A DNA stretch of 64,000 nucleotides from Alkaliphilus metalliredigens QYMF (GCF_000016985.1 NC_009633.1:3887539-3951538); one strand, 5' to 3'; shown: positions 35,315-45,005, counted from the stretch's first letter. Notes: generated by a model not told the origin, from the sequence alone. Numbers and translations are program-made.

Positions 35315-37033
35315 TTATAGCAAAGCCCTCTGACAGGATTCTGACAAATCAGTTGGTGGATTTTCTGTATGAAAAGGGATAGAAAATTTTACTGAGGTAC
35401 CTTCTCCCTTTCTACTTTCTATCTTTAAGCCTTTTTTATAGTATTTTATGAGTCTTTTATGAATGTTTGTTATGCCTATTCCTTGATCTTCTTTTGCAGT
35501 TAATCTTAGAAGTTTTTCTTCTGCGATCCCCACACCGTCATCCTTTACCTCAAAAAATATCTTGTTGGCTCTACGGGTAATGGTTAGCCAGACATTACCT
35601 CCATCAGCTTTTCTTAATATACTATGGCGGATGGCGTTTTCTACTAGCGGCTGCAGAATCAGTCTTGGGATATGAAATTTGGGGAGATGACTACATACAA
35701 TATGGAAATTCAGTCTATTTCCAAATCTTGTTTTTTCAATAGCTACATAGGTGTTTACTGCTTCAAGCTCTTCTTCTAACAGAACCATGGGGGAGGTATG
35801 GTCAAAGTAACAGCTATTTCTAAGGTATTCCCCTAGATTACCAATAAGCTCTCTAGCACCTTCAGGGTCCCTCTTAATCATAGCACCAATCACACTTAGG
35901 GTATTGTTTAAAAAATGAGGATTGATTTGAGCCTGTAAAAAGGAGATTTCATTGGTTTCTGCTTTATCCATGGCTGAGGATGCAATGTATTCCAAGGTTT
36001 TTTGATTTTCTACAAACAGGGTAATATCATTGATGGTAAGTATTTTGCCAATCTCTAGACTATCCTCCACTACGATTTTCGTGATGATGGCTGAATAAGA
36101 TCTCTCATCCCCCTTCTGTAGCAATGTAAATTGAGGGATGGGATTATCTTCTGATATTTCCATTAATTCAGGATGAGCTTCTAAAAAAGAGGTAAAGGTA
36201 TACTTGTGGGGCACCTCCTTTAGATCGGGATAGATCTTTAGAAGAGCATCATTTGCCTCAATGATATGGTCTGTCAAGTCAATCAAAATAATCCCTTCCT
36301 TTGATTGCTTAAATACGATTTCTGTTGCCATGGGGATGGTATTGAAAACTCTAAAATAGAAAATGCCGAATATGTAAAGTATGCCAGATAGGACAGATAC
36401 AACGGGGAAATAATCTATGCCAAGAAAGCTTTTGTTCATAGCATTTAGATAAACTGTTACCCATGGAAACAGGGAGGCTATGATCATAATCAAGTAGCCC
36501 TGTCTATGAAAGCCTGAGGTTCTTAGTAAACCCCTTAGATAGAAAAATATGGATATGATACCTAAAAATGTACCAGAAGCAACCATCAAGAAAAACATGG
36601 GTCCTTTTGTTGAAAAAATGATAGAAAAATAGCCATTGCTTTCAAAGCTATAGGCAGAAATGTATAGATGATGAAGATGATTTGTAAAAAATATCAGGAT
36701 ATATAGGATGGGGTGATAGAGTCCTGTGTATTTGGCTAGCTGAAAATGTTTTTTAGAGACTCCAGAGTATTCCAAGCTCATCAGCATCCATAGATAATGC
36801 TGAATCGGTATGGGAATATGCTGAAGGTTAAACCAAAACATCGCAGTGGAAAAGTCATCGGCATTGATTTCTCCGATATATGCTGCACTATATACAATTG
36901 CTGAAATAAGTAGCATAATAAAATATTTTGCTGCTGGCATTTTTCTTCTTTTATAAGCGTAGGTGATCAGCAGCAGTGCACAAAGCATGGTGGCTGATAG
37001 TATTAAGGTAAATATTAATCTAATCCCGTTCAT
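35315..37033 (-). CDS. 7TM sensor histidine kinase
   Basis: About 572 residues. The first ~215 form seven hydrophobic segments (7TM histidine-kinase sensor type), then a PAS-like region (FKQSKEGIILIDLTDHIIEANDALL). The kinase follows: H-box EISFLQAQINPHFLNNTLSVIG (about 367-388) of the LytS/YesM-type His_kinase family, N-box LVENAIRHSI, and G-boxes DDGVGI and GIGITNIHKRL. Partner of the downstream SARP-type regulator. ATG 37033 has GGAGG eight bases upstream; an earlier in-frame ATG at 37042 touches that site and is less likely. Confidence 0.9.
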   Translation of the reverse strand: MNGIRLIFTLILSATMLCALLLITYAYKRRKMPAAKYFIMLLISAIVYSAAYIGEINADDFSTAMFWFNLQHIPIPIQHYLWMLMSLEYSGVSKKHFQLAKYTGLYHPILYILIFFTNHLHHLYISAYSFESNGYFSIIFSTKGPMFFLMVASGTFLGIISIFFYLRGLLRTSGFHRQGYLIMIIASLFPWVTVYLNAMNKSFLGIDYFPVVSVLSGILYIFGIFYFRVFNTIPMATEIVFKQSKEGIILIDLTDHIIEANDALLKIYPDLKEVPHKYTFTSFLEAHPELMEISEDNPIPQFTLLQKGDERSYSAIITKIVVEDSLEIGKILTINDITLFVENQKTLEYIASSAMDKAETNEISFLQAQINPHFLNNTLSVIGAMIKRDPEGARELIGNLGEYLRNSCYFDHTSPMVLLEEELEAVNTYVAIEKTRFGNRLNFHIVCSHLPKFHIPRLILQPLVENAIRHSILRKADGGNVWLTITRRANKIFFEVKDDGVGIAEEKLLRLTAKEDQGIGITNIHKRLIKYYKKGLKIESRKGEGTSVKFSIPFHTENPPTDLSESCQRALL

Positions 37034-37261
37034 AGGATTCATCCTCCATTTTTGTCATTTTATGTGCTAATATTATCATATTTTGTAAAACTAATACAGT
37101 ATTTTCAAAATGTCAATTCTTTAAAGAGAAAGCATTTTATTTAAAATTTTTTATAAGTTTTTAATTCTAGGAAAAAAATAAAGGATTGCCAATACTCAAT
37201 AAAGTAGAGGCGCTCCCTTATCTTTTAAATTTATACAGAAGATCATCCTCTACTAAACAGA

Positions 37262-38644
37262 TTAAATTCTTTCTTGATTTGATCTTAAAATATTGAACTC
37301 TTTTCTAATCAATATAAAAACCCAAATCGTTATAACAACATCAATTAAGAAAGCTCCATAATACACCCATTGGATACCATATATCTTTGGAAGTATCAAC
37401 ATCACAGGTAAATAAAAAATGAGTTGTCGAGCAATTCCTATGATCGCTGCCGGTTTTCCTTTATTGATGGCTGGATAGAATGTCATCATCATAAATATAA
37501 CAGGCAAAATAGGTAATAGTGCCATGGCGGTTCTAAAGTAAAATAAGCTGCTACTATCAAATATTCTACTTGCAAATATTAAACCCAATACAGTTTCAGG
37601 TATAACCATTATAACTATCCAAAAGGGTAGCATTATCAAAGTACTAGCTATTGCAAATATCTTAAAGCTACTGATTACACGAAGGTTATTTTTGGCACCA
37701 TAATTAATGCCTATAACAGGTTGTAATGCCCTCATCAATCCAAATATAGGCGTTAACAATAAAGTAAAGATTCTATATATGGCACCATAGAGTGCTAGAT
37801 CATAGGTGGTTCCATATCTAGATAAAGCATTAAAAACGACCACCGCCTGTACAAGACTCATGACAGTCATAATCAATGATGGCACCCCCATTGAAAAGAT
37901 ATCCTTTATAATTTTTTTATCTCTAAAGAACTTAAATGGAGCTGCTTCAAAAGATGCTTTTCCTTTTCCAAAGTATAGAAGACCTACAATTGTATAGACA
38001 AACATACCAAGATTTGTTCCCCATGCTGCTCCCGCAGCCCCCATATCCATTACTACAATCAAAATATAGTTAGCTATAATATTCACTACAAGTCCAAGAC
38101 CCATAATGACTGCAGCAGATTTCATCTTTCCCTCAGCACGTACGATCATATTTCCTGCTAAACCATAAATCCAGAATAATGAACCAAATACTGTTATTTG
38201 AAAATACGTTGTACCTATACTCAATATGTCACCTGTGCCACCCATCACTTTAACCAATGGTGTTGTCAATAGCAATGCAAGGATTACATAGATACTTGTT
38301 ATGACAATAGTTAGATAATTTACATTTCCTAATATCCTTTTCTGCATCTCTTGATTTTTTGCCCCTATAGCAATACTAAGGGCAGATCCTGCTCCAACAC
38401 CGATTAGCGAACCTAATCCAAGGGTTATCTGAGATAATGGATAGGCTATGGAAACCCCTGCTAATGCTGTTTCTCCAACAAATCTTCCTACAAAGATTGC
38501 ATCAAATACTGAATTTAGGCCATATAATACCATGGCGATTACAGCAGGCCATGAAATTCTATACATTACTTTCCACAAATTCTCCGAAAGAATCATTTGT
38601 TTTTGTTTGTCTTTTTCATCTATTTTTGTTTCCAATATTATCAC
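37262..38644 (-). CDS. MATE-family efflux transporter
   Basis: Drug/metabolite-cation antiporter with about 12 hydrophobic segments; 460 residues. Typical MATE features: LNSVFDAIFVGRFVGETALAGVSIAYPL (about 44-71), GVGAGSALSIAIGAKN, and the repeated second half beginning near residue 240 (FSMGVPSLIMTVMSLVQAVVV). Start is a GTG (38644) or, with better ribosome-site spacing from GGGAG, TTG at 38635. Follows the two ABC genes on the same strand, 57 bases away; it may be part of their operon and export a related compound. Confidence 0.9.
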   Translation of the reverse strand: MIILETKIDEKDKQKQMILSENLWKVMYRISWPAVIAMVLYGLNSVFDAIFVGRFVGETALAGVSIAYPLSQITLGLGSLIGVGAGSALSIAIGAKNQEMQKRILGNVNYLTIVITSIYVILALLLTTPLVKVMGGTGDILSIGTTYFQITVFGSLFWIYGLAGNMIVRAEGKMKSAAVIMGLGLVVNIIANYILIVVMDMGAAGAAWGTNLGMFVYTIVGLLYFGKGKASFEAAPFKFFRDKKIIKDIFSMGVPSLIMTVMSLVQAVVVFNALSRYGTTYDLALYGAIYRIFTLLLTPIFGLMRALQPVIGINYGAKNNLRVISSFKIFAIASTLIMLPFWIVIMVIPETVLGLIFASRIFDSSSLFYFRTAMALLPILPVIFMMMTFYPAINKGKPAAIIGIARQLIFYLPVMLILPKIYGIQWVYYGAFLIDVVITIWVFILIRKEFNILRSNQERI

Positions 38645-38701
38645 ACTCCCATTAATTCTAGATTTTTCCCAATAATATCCCTACAATCATAGTATGCATC
38701 C

Positions 38702-40453
38702 TTAAATGCTCCATCCCAAATTTTCATTCTGAATACTGTAAAGTCTCTCATACAATCCTTTCTCCCTTAGCAACTCATCATGAGTTCCTTCCTCTAGAAC
38801 CCTACCTTTGTCTAGAATAATAATTTTATCAGCGCTTACTACGGTTCTTAAACGATGGGCGATTACAATTACTGTTTTTCCTTCTATGAGCTTTGAAATA
38901 GCCTGCTGAATCAATACCTCATTTTCTGGATCCAATGAAGCCGTTGCTTCATCAAGTAAAACAATGGGGGCATTTTTAAGCAATGCACGGGCAATAGAAA
39001 TCCGCTGCCTCTCACCTCCGGAAATGGTACTCCCATTTTCTCCAAGCTTAGTGTGATATCCGTCTGGCAGATTGTTGACAAATTCATGGCAGCAAGCCGC
39101 CTTAGCAGCTTCCATAATCTGTTCCTCAGTGGCATCCATATTACCGATGCGAATATTGTTATAAATGGTATCGTTAAACAATACCACATCCTGAAATACA
39201 AAGGACATATAATCCATCAAATACTCTGGATCCAATATTTTGATGTCAATACCCCCTATTTTTACTACGCCCTTATTTACATCCCAAAATCTTGCAATCA
39301 ACTTTGATAGGGTGCTCTTTCCACTTCCCGATGGTCCCACCAATGCAGTAATACCATTGGCAGGAATGGATATACTTACATCTTTAATTACCGTTTCCTC
39401 CGGGGCAAGATTTCCCGTATAACTGAAGGATACATTTTCAAATTCTATATTGTAGTTCTTTATTTCCTTTTCTGTATCTCCCTCCATTATAGGTGTTGAA
39501 ATAAGCCTTCTCATGCGCCTTGTGGAAGTCTGCATATAGAACAGTTCCGGAAGAAGCGTAAGCTCTGTCAGTATGGGCCCATATATTCTTACGACGATTA
39601 GAAAAAACATCAGTAATGGAATTAATTCAATTTTTCCTCCTGTCAATAGATATGTTCCTGCAAAAACCGTAAGCCCCACTCCCGCCTGTACCACGATCTG
39701 GGCTCCTGCAACAAAAACCCCGGTCCCAAACTCCAATTTTATGGCCATTTGCTTCATATACCGAAGCGCATTGTCTAAGGCAGAAAATTTAGAACCATCT
39801 AATCCACAAGATTTAATGACTTTGATGCCCTCTAAATATTCCTGCACCTGATCAGAGGCCTTTAGCTTGGCTTCCACATGCTTTTCACTTAATCTGTTTT
39901 GGATTTTTTTGCTTAAGACGATAATTAATAATGCAATGGGTACTGTACTAAAAACCGTCAGTGCCAATCTCCAATCAAAAGCTGCAAGACCAAGGCAAAT
40001 CACAGTAATAGAAATAGCATTAGCCAAAAGCTGTGGGATAATATGACTTAGCACATGCTCGCTTGTTGAACAATCTCCCATTATGTTGGTAGTCAGTTCT
40101 GATACATCCTTGGCATTAAAAAAACTCATAGGAAGCTTTCTTATATGCTCTGCAATACGGGTTCTATTTGCTTCCGATTCCATATAGGAGGCTATATAGG
40201 TTTTTTTGTAATCATTTTTACTGGCCAGAAATACAAGAACTGCTGCTATAATACCAAGTCCGAAAAAAATCCACATCTTTGTCCAGGAGATTGTCTCCCC
40301 CATGAAGGGCTTCAACAGTTCAACAAATATTTGAATTGTAATACCAAAGGGTAACATCAAACTCAAGTTGGTAATGGTGCAAGCTATAATCGCTTTCTTC
40401 AAATCTGAGTGCCCTTTATGGGTCAACATGAGCCTTTCTCTTAAATTAAGCAT
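38702..40453 (-). CDS. ABC exporter-type half-transporter, second of a pair
   Basis: About 583 residues: six-helix membrane domain (1-320) and ATPase (about 335-583) with Walker A LVGPSGSGKSTLSKL, signature ISGGERQRISIARALL, Walker B PIVLLDEATASLDPEN and the H-loop VIAHRLRTV. ATG 40453 (AAGGAGATGGAGAAAA upstream) overlaps the stop of the partner gene by 8 bases; the longer open frame to 40492 is not needed. Paired with the next gene it should form a heterodimer. Such pairs with an AraC regulator and Fur boxes resemble siderophore-linked YbtP/YbtQ or IrtA/IrtB systems, which is inference only. Confidence 0.9.
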   Translation of the reverse strand: MLNLRERLMLTHKGHSDLKKAIIACTITNLSLMLPFGITIQIFVELLKPFMGETISWTKMWIFFGLGIIAAVLVFLASKNDYKKTYIASYMESEANRTRIAEHIRKLPMSFFNAKDVSELTTNIMGDCSTSEHVLSHIIPQLLANAISITVICLGLAAFDWRLALTVFSTVPIALLIIVLSKKIQNRLSEKHVEAKLKASDQVQEYLEGIKVIKSCGLDGSKFSALDNALRYMKQMAIKLEFGTGVFVAGAQIVVQAGVGLTVFAGTYLLTGGKIELIPLLMFFLIVVRIYGPILTELTLLPELFYMQTSTRRMRRLISTPIMEGDTEKEIKNYNIEFENVSFSYTGNLAPEETVIKDVSISIPANGITALVGPSGSGKSTLSKLIARFWDVNKGVVKIGGIDIKILDPEYLMDYMSFVFQDVVLFNDTIYNNIRIGNMDATEEQIMEAAKAACCHEFVNNLPDGYHTKLGENGSTISGGERQRISIARALLKNAPIVLLDEATASLDPENEVLIQQAISKLIEGKTVIVIAHRLRTVVSADKIIILDKGRVLEEGTHDELLREKGLYERLYSIQNENLGWSI

Positions 40454-42275
40454 TTTTCTCCATCTCCTTTCCGGTGTCCAATTTCCAATCAAGGGCTCTT
40501 GTATACATTTTCCACATTATGCTATATTTTCCCTTTTGCTGAATCAGTTGGTCATGTGTACCACATTCAACCGGCTGTCCTTTATCCATAACAATAATTT
40601 TATTTGCACTTCGTATGGTAGACAGTCGGTGGGCAATAATGATAACTGTTTTGTTCTGTATCAATTTTTCAAATGCCTTTTGTATTAATTGTTCATTTTG
40701 GGGATCTGCAAAGGCAGTAGCCTCATCAAGGACGATAATAGGGGCATCCTTTACAATAGCTCTGGCGATTGCAATGCGCTGGCGTTCACCTCCTGAGAGA
40801 TGCACTCCCTTCGTGCCCACTACTGTGTGATAACCATTTGGCAGCTTCTCCACAAACTCATGGCACTGTGCAGCTTTTGCAGCAGCAATAACCTGTTCAT
40901 CTGTAACCCTTTGATCTCCAATTCTAATATTATCCATAACACTCTGCTTGAATAAAAATACATCTTGAAATACAAAACTCACCTGTTCCATCAAGTAATC
41001 TAACTGCATATCTCGAATATCCACATCACCGATTTGAATGCTTCCCTCAGTCACATCAAAAAATCTCGGGATTAGATGAGCGATGGTGCTTTTGCCACTA
41101 CCAGATGGACCTACTATGGCAGTAACCTCTCCTTGCTCTGCCCGAAAGGACACTTCCTTCAAAGCAGATATGTCTTTATCTTCATCATAGGAAAAGGATA
41201 CGTTATCAAACTCAATATTGCGACCTTCACAGGTTTTAGGATTAACTGTCTCCGGCAGTGTTCTCTTGTGTAAAATATCATCCATACGCTCTATACCGCT
41301 TGAAATTTTCATTCCAGCACTAGACACGTACATAATTTTCATCATGATTGAAGAAATGGATGGCACAAACAAAATATAAAAAATAAAGGTCATGGCGTAG
41401 GTTTTATAGTCGTTCGTATTCATACCAATCAATATTCCCACTGGAATTAAAAGAAGATAAATATTGTTGATAATCATTGTAAAAGCCGACATGTAATTTT
41501 CCCAACTTAATGTAAATGGAATGACAAATCCAGTGTATGCTTTAATTGTCTCATGTAATCTTCTAAAGGAATATACCGTCTGTCTAAAGGCTTTAACAAC
41601 AGAAATGCCCCGAATATATTCCACCGATGCATTATTCATTTCTTCCAATGTAGACTGATATTTGTCCATCATCGCCTTGGAACCCTCATTTCCATATGCC
41701 TTAACCTGCACAATAAAGGCTATGGCAATACCCACCAAGGCTGCCAAACCGAAGCGCCAGTCAACCACTAATAAAATGACAACCATGACTATGGGGGCCA
41801 CTATTGATGCCACTATATCTGGAAGTTGATGTGCAATAAACCCTTCTATTTTTTCTATATTTTCATCTATAACTTTCCGAAGCTTACCACTTCCAAAGTT
41901 TAGATGAAATCCAAGGGGCAATCTAGAAATATGAGCAGCAAATCCTATCTTTAACTCATACAAAGTACTAAAAGCCGCCAAATGAGAACACATTAGGGCT
42001 GTGAAATAAAGTAGAACATTTCCAAGTATTCCGCCGAGAGCAATCCATCCAAAGCCCAAAGTTCTTTGCACATCAAGACTTGCAATATGTGGATAAACCC
42101 CAATGATTTCACCTATAATATAGTAAATTGCGATATAGGGCACAAAGGAAGCGATGGATGCCAGTGCTGCTAAAATCCCAGAGCATATTACCAAAGTCTT
42201 TTTTGTAGCGGCAAGTTCCATTAGCCTTGCCACTCCAGATTCTCGATTTGTGATTTTCAAGTTTTCATTCTCCAT
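40446..42275 (-). CDS. ABC exporter-type half-transporter, first of a pair
   Basis: 609 residues. Membrane domain about 30-330; ATPase about 350-595 with Walker A IVGPSGSGKSTIAHL, signature LSGGERQRIAIARAIV, and PIIVLDEATAFADPQN, where A for S in the D-loop-preceding position differs slightly from its partner. ATG 42275 after GAAAAGAGGC. It is upstream of its partner and translationally coupled to it. A Fur-like box lies about 108 bases upstream. Confidence 0.9.
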   Translation of the reverse strand: MENENLKITNRESGVARLMELAATKKTLVICSGILAALASIASFVPYIAIYYIIGEIIGVYPHIASLDVQRTLGFGWIALGGILGNVLLYFTALMCSHLAAFSTLYELKIGFAAHISRLPLGFHLNFGSGKLRKVIDENIEKIEGFIAHQLPDIVASIVAPIVMVVILLVVDWRFGLAALVGIAIAFIVQVKAYGNEGSKAMMDKYQSTLEEMNNASVEYIRGISVVKAFRQTVYSFRRLHETIKAYTGFVIPFTLSWENYMSAFTMIINNIYLLLIPVGILIGMNTNDYKTYAMTFIFYILFVPSISSIMMKIMYVSSAGMKISSGIERMDDILHKRTLPETVNPKTCEGRNIEFDNVSFSYDEDKDISALKEVSFRAEQGEVTAIVGPSGSGKSTIAHLIPRFFDVTEGSIQIGDVDIRDMQLDYLMEQVSFVFQDVFLFKQSVMDNIRIGDQRVTDEQVIAAAKAAQCHEFVEKLPNGYHTVVGTKGVHLSGGERQRIAIARAIVKDAPIIVLDEATAFADPQNEQLIQKAFEKLIQNKTVIIIAHRLSTIRSANKIIVMDKGQPVECGTHDQLIQQKGKYSIMWKMYTRALDWKLDTGKEMEKNA

Positions 42276-42382
42276 TTTTTAGCCTCTTTTCTTTATCAAG
42301 TATTGTTTTAATCATTGAGTTCCCCGATCCTAAGTTTTTAATACGCCTCACCGATCTCCCCATTAAACCTAATCAATTTAAT

Positions 42383-42397
42383 TGATATCGATTTTCA
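42383..42397. promoter_or_regulatory. Fur-like box upstream of the ABC pair
   Basis: Minus strand TGAAAATCGATATCA, 12 of 15 positions shared with the better Fur box at 43906-43920 and close to the 7-1-7 consensus TGATAATNATTATCA. Placed in the 252-base gap before the first ABC gene. Suggests repression by iron. Confidence 0.5.
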
Positions 42398-42480
42398 AGA
42401 TCATATGATAACACAATGATACCTTATTTTTATTTCTTTTTTCTACGCCAAAAGGGATAAAATTTATGCCAAAAAGTATT

Positions 42481-42516
42481 TTAGGAACAGAGAAGGTATT
42501 CCTTCACTGTTCCTAA
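42481..42516 (-). terminator. Terminator of the AraC regulator gene
   Basis: Nearly perfect 36-base hairpin: TTAGGAACAG / CTGTTCCTAA outer arms and GAAGG / CCTTC inner arms around TATT. It lies just beyond the regulator's stop, so araC is read separately from the ABC pair. Confidence 0.8.
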
Positions 42517-42527
42517 AATAGATATTT

Positions 42528-43523
42528 TTATGAATTTTTTATGAATTCCGATGGATTAACCCCATATTTTCTTCTAAATTTTTCTGCAAAGTGGCTGGCA
42601 TCACTGTATCCTATCAATATTGCTGTTTCTGTAACTCTTAGCTTTTTATTCTCCATTAAAAATCTTGCCATCTCCAACCTCTTATCAATAACATAAGCAT
42701 GAATAGGCATTCCAAAGAACTCCTTAAAGCCTGTTTTAAGCTTGTATTCATTAAGGCATATCAATCTTGCAAGTTTCCCTATGGTAGGTGGTGTTACAAT
42801 ATTTTCATCAAGAATTCTCCTAGCTTTATGGAGAGCATTTATATCCGAGGCAGAAAGACTAATGGAGGAATGTAATCTACCATTTTCAAAAATGATTTCA
42901 TCCATAAAAACAGCAATCAATTCCAATACTTTTCCTTCAAGATATATTTTTTTTACATAACCTTTGTAGCCACAATGTATCATATCATTTAAAATCACCT
43001 TAATAGTTGATGAAAATTTCCTTTTATAGAAATAACTATCTCCATGGGATAGTAAGGTAGCCGCATTCTGTTTTCCTATATGATGCATCATGTTTGTTAC
43101 TAACGCAACATCTAACCCTATACTAATTCCCCAAAATCGTTGTTCTGGTTTATAGGTACATATAGATTTTTCTTGATTTACATTGAATATACAGCTTTCT
43201 CCACAATCTATCTCATATTCTTTTTTGTCCCCCTCCGCTCTCCACTGGAGAGCTTCCCCCAAACAAAAAGCAAAATAATACAGACCCTTGTCATGCCCTC
43301 CCCCCATGGTCAAACTTTCATGAAAAGTCATATCAGATATTGATATTTCCATTGAGGGCTTGACAATGATTCTTTGACAAAAGCCCTTTCCCATTTTTTC
43401 AGGTAGTTTCATCTCTGCTTCAAAGGAATCCTTCCTATAAATGCTATTATAGGCGGCACATACAGGGCAGTTTTGATCTTCAGGATTAAAAATCTCATTA
43501 TTTTGAATTTGATTATCTATCAT
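42528..43523 (-). CDS. AraC-family transcriptional regulator
   Basis: 331 residues. An N-terminal effector region of about 220 residues has no match I can name. The C-terminal double helix-turn-helix (about 230-330) carries IGKLARLICLNEYKLKTGFKEFFGMPIHAYV and the second-helix motif AILIGYSDASHFAEKFRRKYGVNPSEF. AraC regulators of this form often control neighbouring siderophore-type ABC genes (YbtA-like), and an early CPVC motif (about 19-22) might sense metal or redox state; both are inference. GAGAGG precedes ATG 43523. Confidence 0.88.
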   Translation of the reverse strand: MIDNQIQNNEIFNPEDQNCPVCAAYNSIYRKDSFEAEMKLPEKMGKGFCQRIIVKPSMEISISDMTFHESLTMGGGHDKGLYYFAFCLGEALQWRAEGDKKEYEIDCGESCIFNVNQEKSICTYKPEQRFWGISIGLDVALVTNMMHHIGKQNAATLLSHGDSYFYKRKFSSTIKVILNDMIHCGYKGYVKKIYLEGKVLELIAVFMDEIIFENGRLHSSISLSASDINALHKARRILDENIVTPPTIGKLARLICLNEYKLKTGFKEFFGMPIHAYVIDKRLEMARFLMENKKLRVTETAILIGYSDASHFAEKFRRKYGVNPSEFIKNS

Positions 43524-43675
43524 AGCAACAACCTCTCAATACTTATAATCTCTATGATCATATCCGTATCGTACAATTATACATTCGAACCATCAATTAA
43601 CAAAGGATGCCATAGAACCGTGGGTGTGCGATGCAGCTAGTTGCATCATATGCTCATGATAACCCCCTGTATGAA

Positions 43676-43714
43676 GAAAAGAGCCTATCTTTTATGATTG
43701 ACTCTTTTATAGGC
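43676..43714 (-). terminator. Hairpin after the Fur-controlled small ORF
   Basis: GCCTAT pairs with ATAGGC, or AAAAGAG with CTCTTTT, as two competing foldings, with TCTTTTCTTC following on the minus strand. Confidence 0.5.
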
Positions 43715-43735
43715 CTTGCTATCACAGCTTTTTTT

Positions 43736-43867
43736 TCAAAAATCATTTCCAACTTTTGCAGTATGATGCCTAAATCTTAAAGTTTTTATTAACCCTCGAT
43801 GAAGAGAAGCGATTATTAAAATAATGATGGGACAGATGTAATCATATACACTCTTTACTTTCCTCAT
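43736..43867 (-). CDS. Candidate 43-residue protein under a Fur-type promoter
   Basis: Not recognised. Start ATG 43867 has a TTGGGG ribosome site five bases upstream; the open frame continues to 43930 but that start would fall in the -10 region. The product is basic with one hydrophobic stretch (YICPIIILIIASL) and a C-terminus rich in H, R and K (FRHHTAKV). A strong promoter with Fur box lies upstream and a hairpin downstream, making a complete small transcription unit. It could instead be the worn remnant of a larger iron gene, or only a leader. Confidence 0.4.
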   Translation of the reverse strand: MRKVKSVYDYICPIIILIIASLHRGLIKTLRFRHHTAKVGNDF

Positions 43868-43905
43868 GATAACCCCAAGTGAAACACCTAACTTTAAATC
43901 GATGT

Positions 43906-43954
43906 TGATAATCATTTTCATTTCCATCATATGTTATTCTTTAATAATTGTCAA
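43906..43954 (-). promoter_or_regulatory. Strong promoter with Fur box
   Basis: Minus strand TTGACA (43954-43949), 17-base spacer, TATGAT (43931-43926), directly followed by TGAAAATGATTATCA (43920-43906), which differs from the 7-1-7 Fur consensus at one position. Fur would cover the transcription start. The remaining bases 43955-44133 show nothing I can name. Confidence 0.7.
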
Positions 43955-44133
43955 TGCAAAAAATGTGTCGATACAGAAATTAATCTATTCACATTCGCAC
44001 TCTCATCGGTGTCGTATCCCAGGAACCGTTTAGTACTCATTGTTAAACTGTCCATTTTCAAACCTTCTTCTTGTCCCCCATGTGGAGTTTTCGCTGATAG
44101 ATCTACTATCGTCCTCGATTATAATTAGTAAGG

Positions 44134-44526
44134 CTAAGGTAAAACCTTGAAACCCATAAAGACATAAAGCACAAGAAAAATGATTATGACAGCTAATATT
44201 GTGAAGAAAACTCCTTTTAGTAAAGATTTAAACATTCCTTTTTTCCATCTGATTGATAATTCTTGTACCGCTTCAGCTTCTTTCAAGTTCCGTTCTGCAT
44301 AGTTAATAGGTAATTCATTATCCATAGCTTGTAATTCAGCTTTACAGTTATCACAACAAGTAAGGTGTTCCTCAACCATTGCTTTACTTTCATCGCTACA
44401 AACACCGTCATGATACAGTGGCAGCAGATCTTTTATGATTTCACAAGAAATTTTCATTTCATTGCTACAAACACCATCATGATCCAGTGGTAGCAAATCT
44501 TTTATGATTTCACTAGAATTTTTCAT
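44134..44526 (-). CDS. Anti-sigma factor with duplicated zinc-finger N-terminus
   Basis: 130 residues from ATG 44526, which overlaps the sigma gene's stop (ATGA). It has an anti-sigma zinc-finger domain and one membrane segment (about 96-120). The N-terminus is doubled in frame: residues 1-23 (MKNSSEIIKDLLPL-HDGVCSNE) and 24-46 (MKISCEIIKDLLPL-HDGVCSDE) are near copies. Only the second leads into the zinc motif EEHLTCCDNC and retains the first cysteine (SCEI); the first has SSEI. It would hold the ECF sigma at the membrane until a signal arrives. Confidence 0.82.
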   Translation of the reverse strand: MKNSSEIIKDLLPLDHDGVCSNEMKISCEIIKDLLPLYHDGVCSDESKAMVEEHLTCCDNCKAELQAMDNELPINYAERNLKEAEAVQELSIRWKKGMFKSLLKGVFFTILAVIIIFLVLYVFMGFKVLP

Positions 44527-45005
44527 TTCATTTCCTCCTGTAATTGTTTTTTTGCTCTGTAAAAAATCAACCTTGCCCAACTGTCAGTTTTCTCGTACAA
44601 CTCCCCAATTTGCGAAAATGACAGCTCTCCAAACACACGTAAAGTAAAAACTTCTTTATATGGCTCATTTAGATTATGGAGTAAAACGTGCAATCTCCGT
44701 GCAGCCTCTTTATCGAGATAGTCTGTTTCTAATTCTACATTTGATGTCCTATCTAAAAACTCTGTATCCATGCCCAAAACCGTACGTTTCTGTTTCTTGT
44801 AAAGTGTAAAATAAGTGTTTTTTGCAATTTGACAGAGCCATACATATAGTTTGCAGCTTCCGTTGAATTGATTTATGTTTTGCATTGCCTTAAAAAAGGT
44901 TTCCTGCGTAACTTCTTCCGCAATGGTTTCATCCCTACTCATGGATAACACATATTTATAAACATCAGAAAAGTATTCCACATATATTTCACCGAAATCT
45001 GTCAC
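44523..45005 (-). CDS. ECF-type RNA polymerase sigma factor
   Basis: 160 residues. Region 2 (about 10-75: YVLSMSRDETIAEEVTQETFFKAMQNI) and region 4 (about 100-155: LNEPYKEVFTLRVFGELSFSQIGELYEKTDSWARLIFYRAKKQL). Starts with GTG at 45005 behind TAGGAGGTGAG. Stop overlaps the anti-sigma start. A promoter with the pattern recognised by ECF sigmas lies just upstream, indicating autoregulation. Confidence 0.9.
   Translation of the reverse strand: MTDFGEIYVEYFSDVYKYVLSMSRDETIAEEVTQETFFKAMQNINQFNGSCKLYVWLCQIAKNTYFTLYKKQKRTVLGMDTEFLDRTSNVELETDYLDKEAARRLHVLLHNLNEPYKEVFTLRVFGELSFSQIGELYEKTDSWARLIFYRAKKQLQEEMK

Noticed and set aside
43931-44128. Plus-strand 65-residue ORF
   Set aside because: It runs antisense through the Fur-controlled promoter region, without ribosome site or homology I can see.
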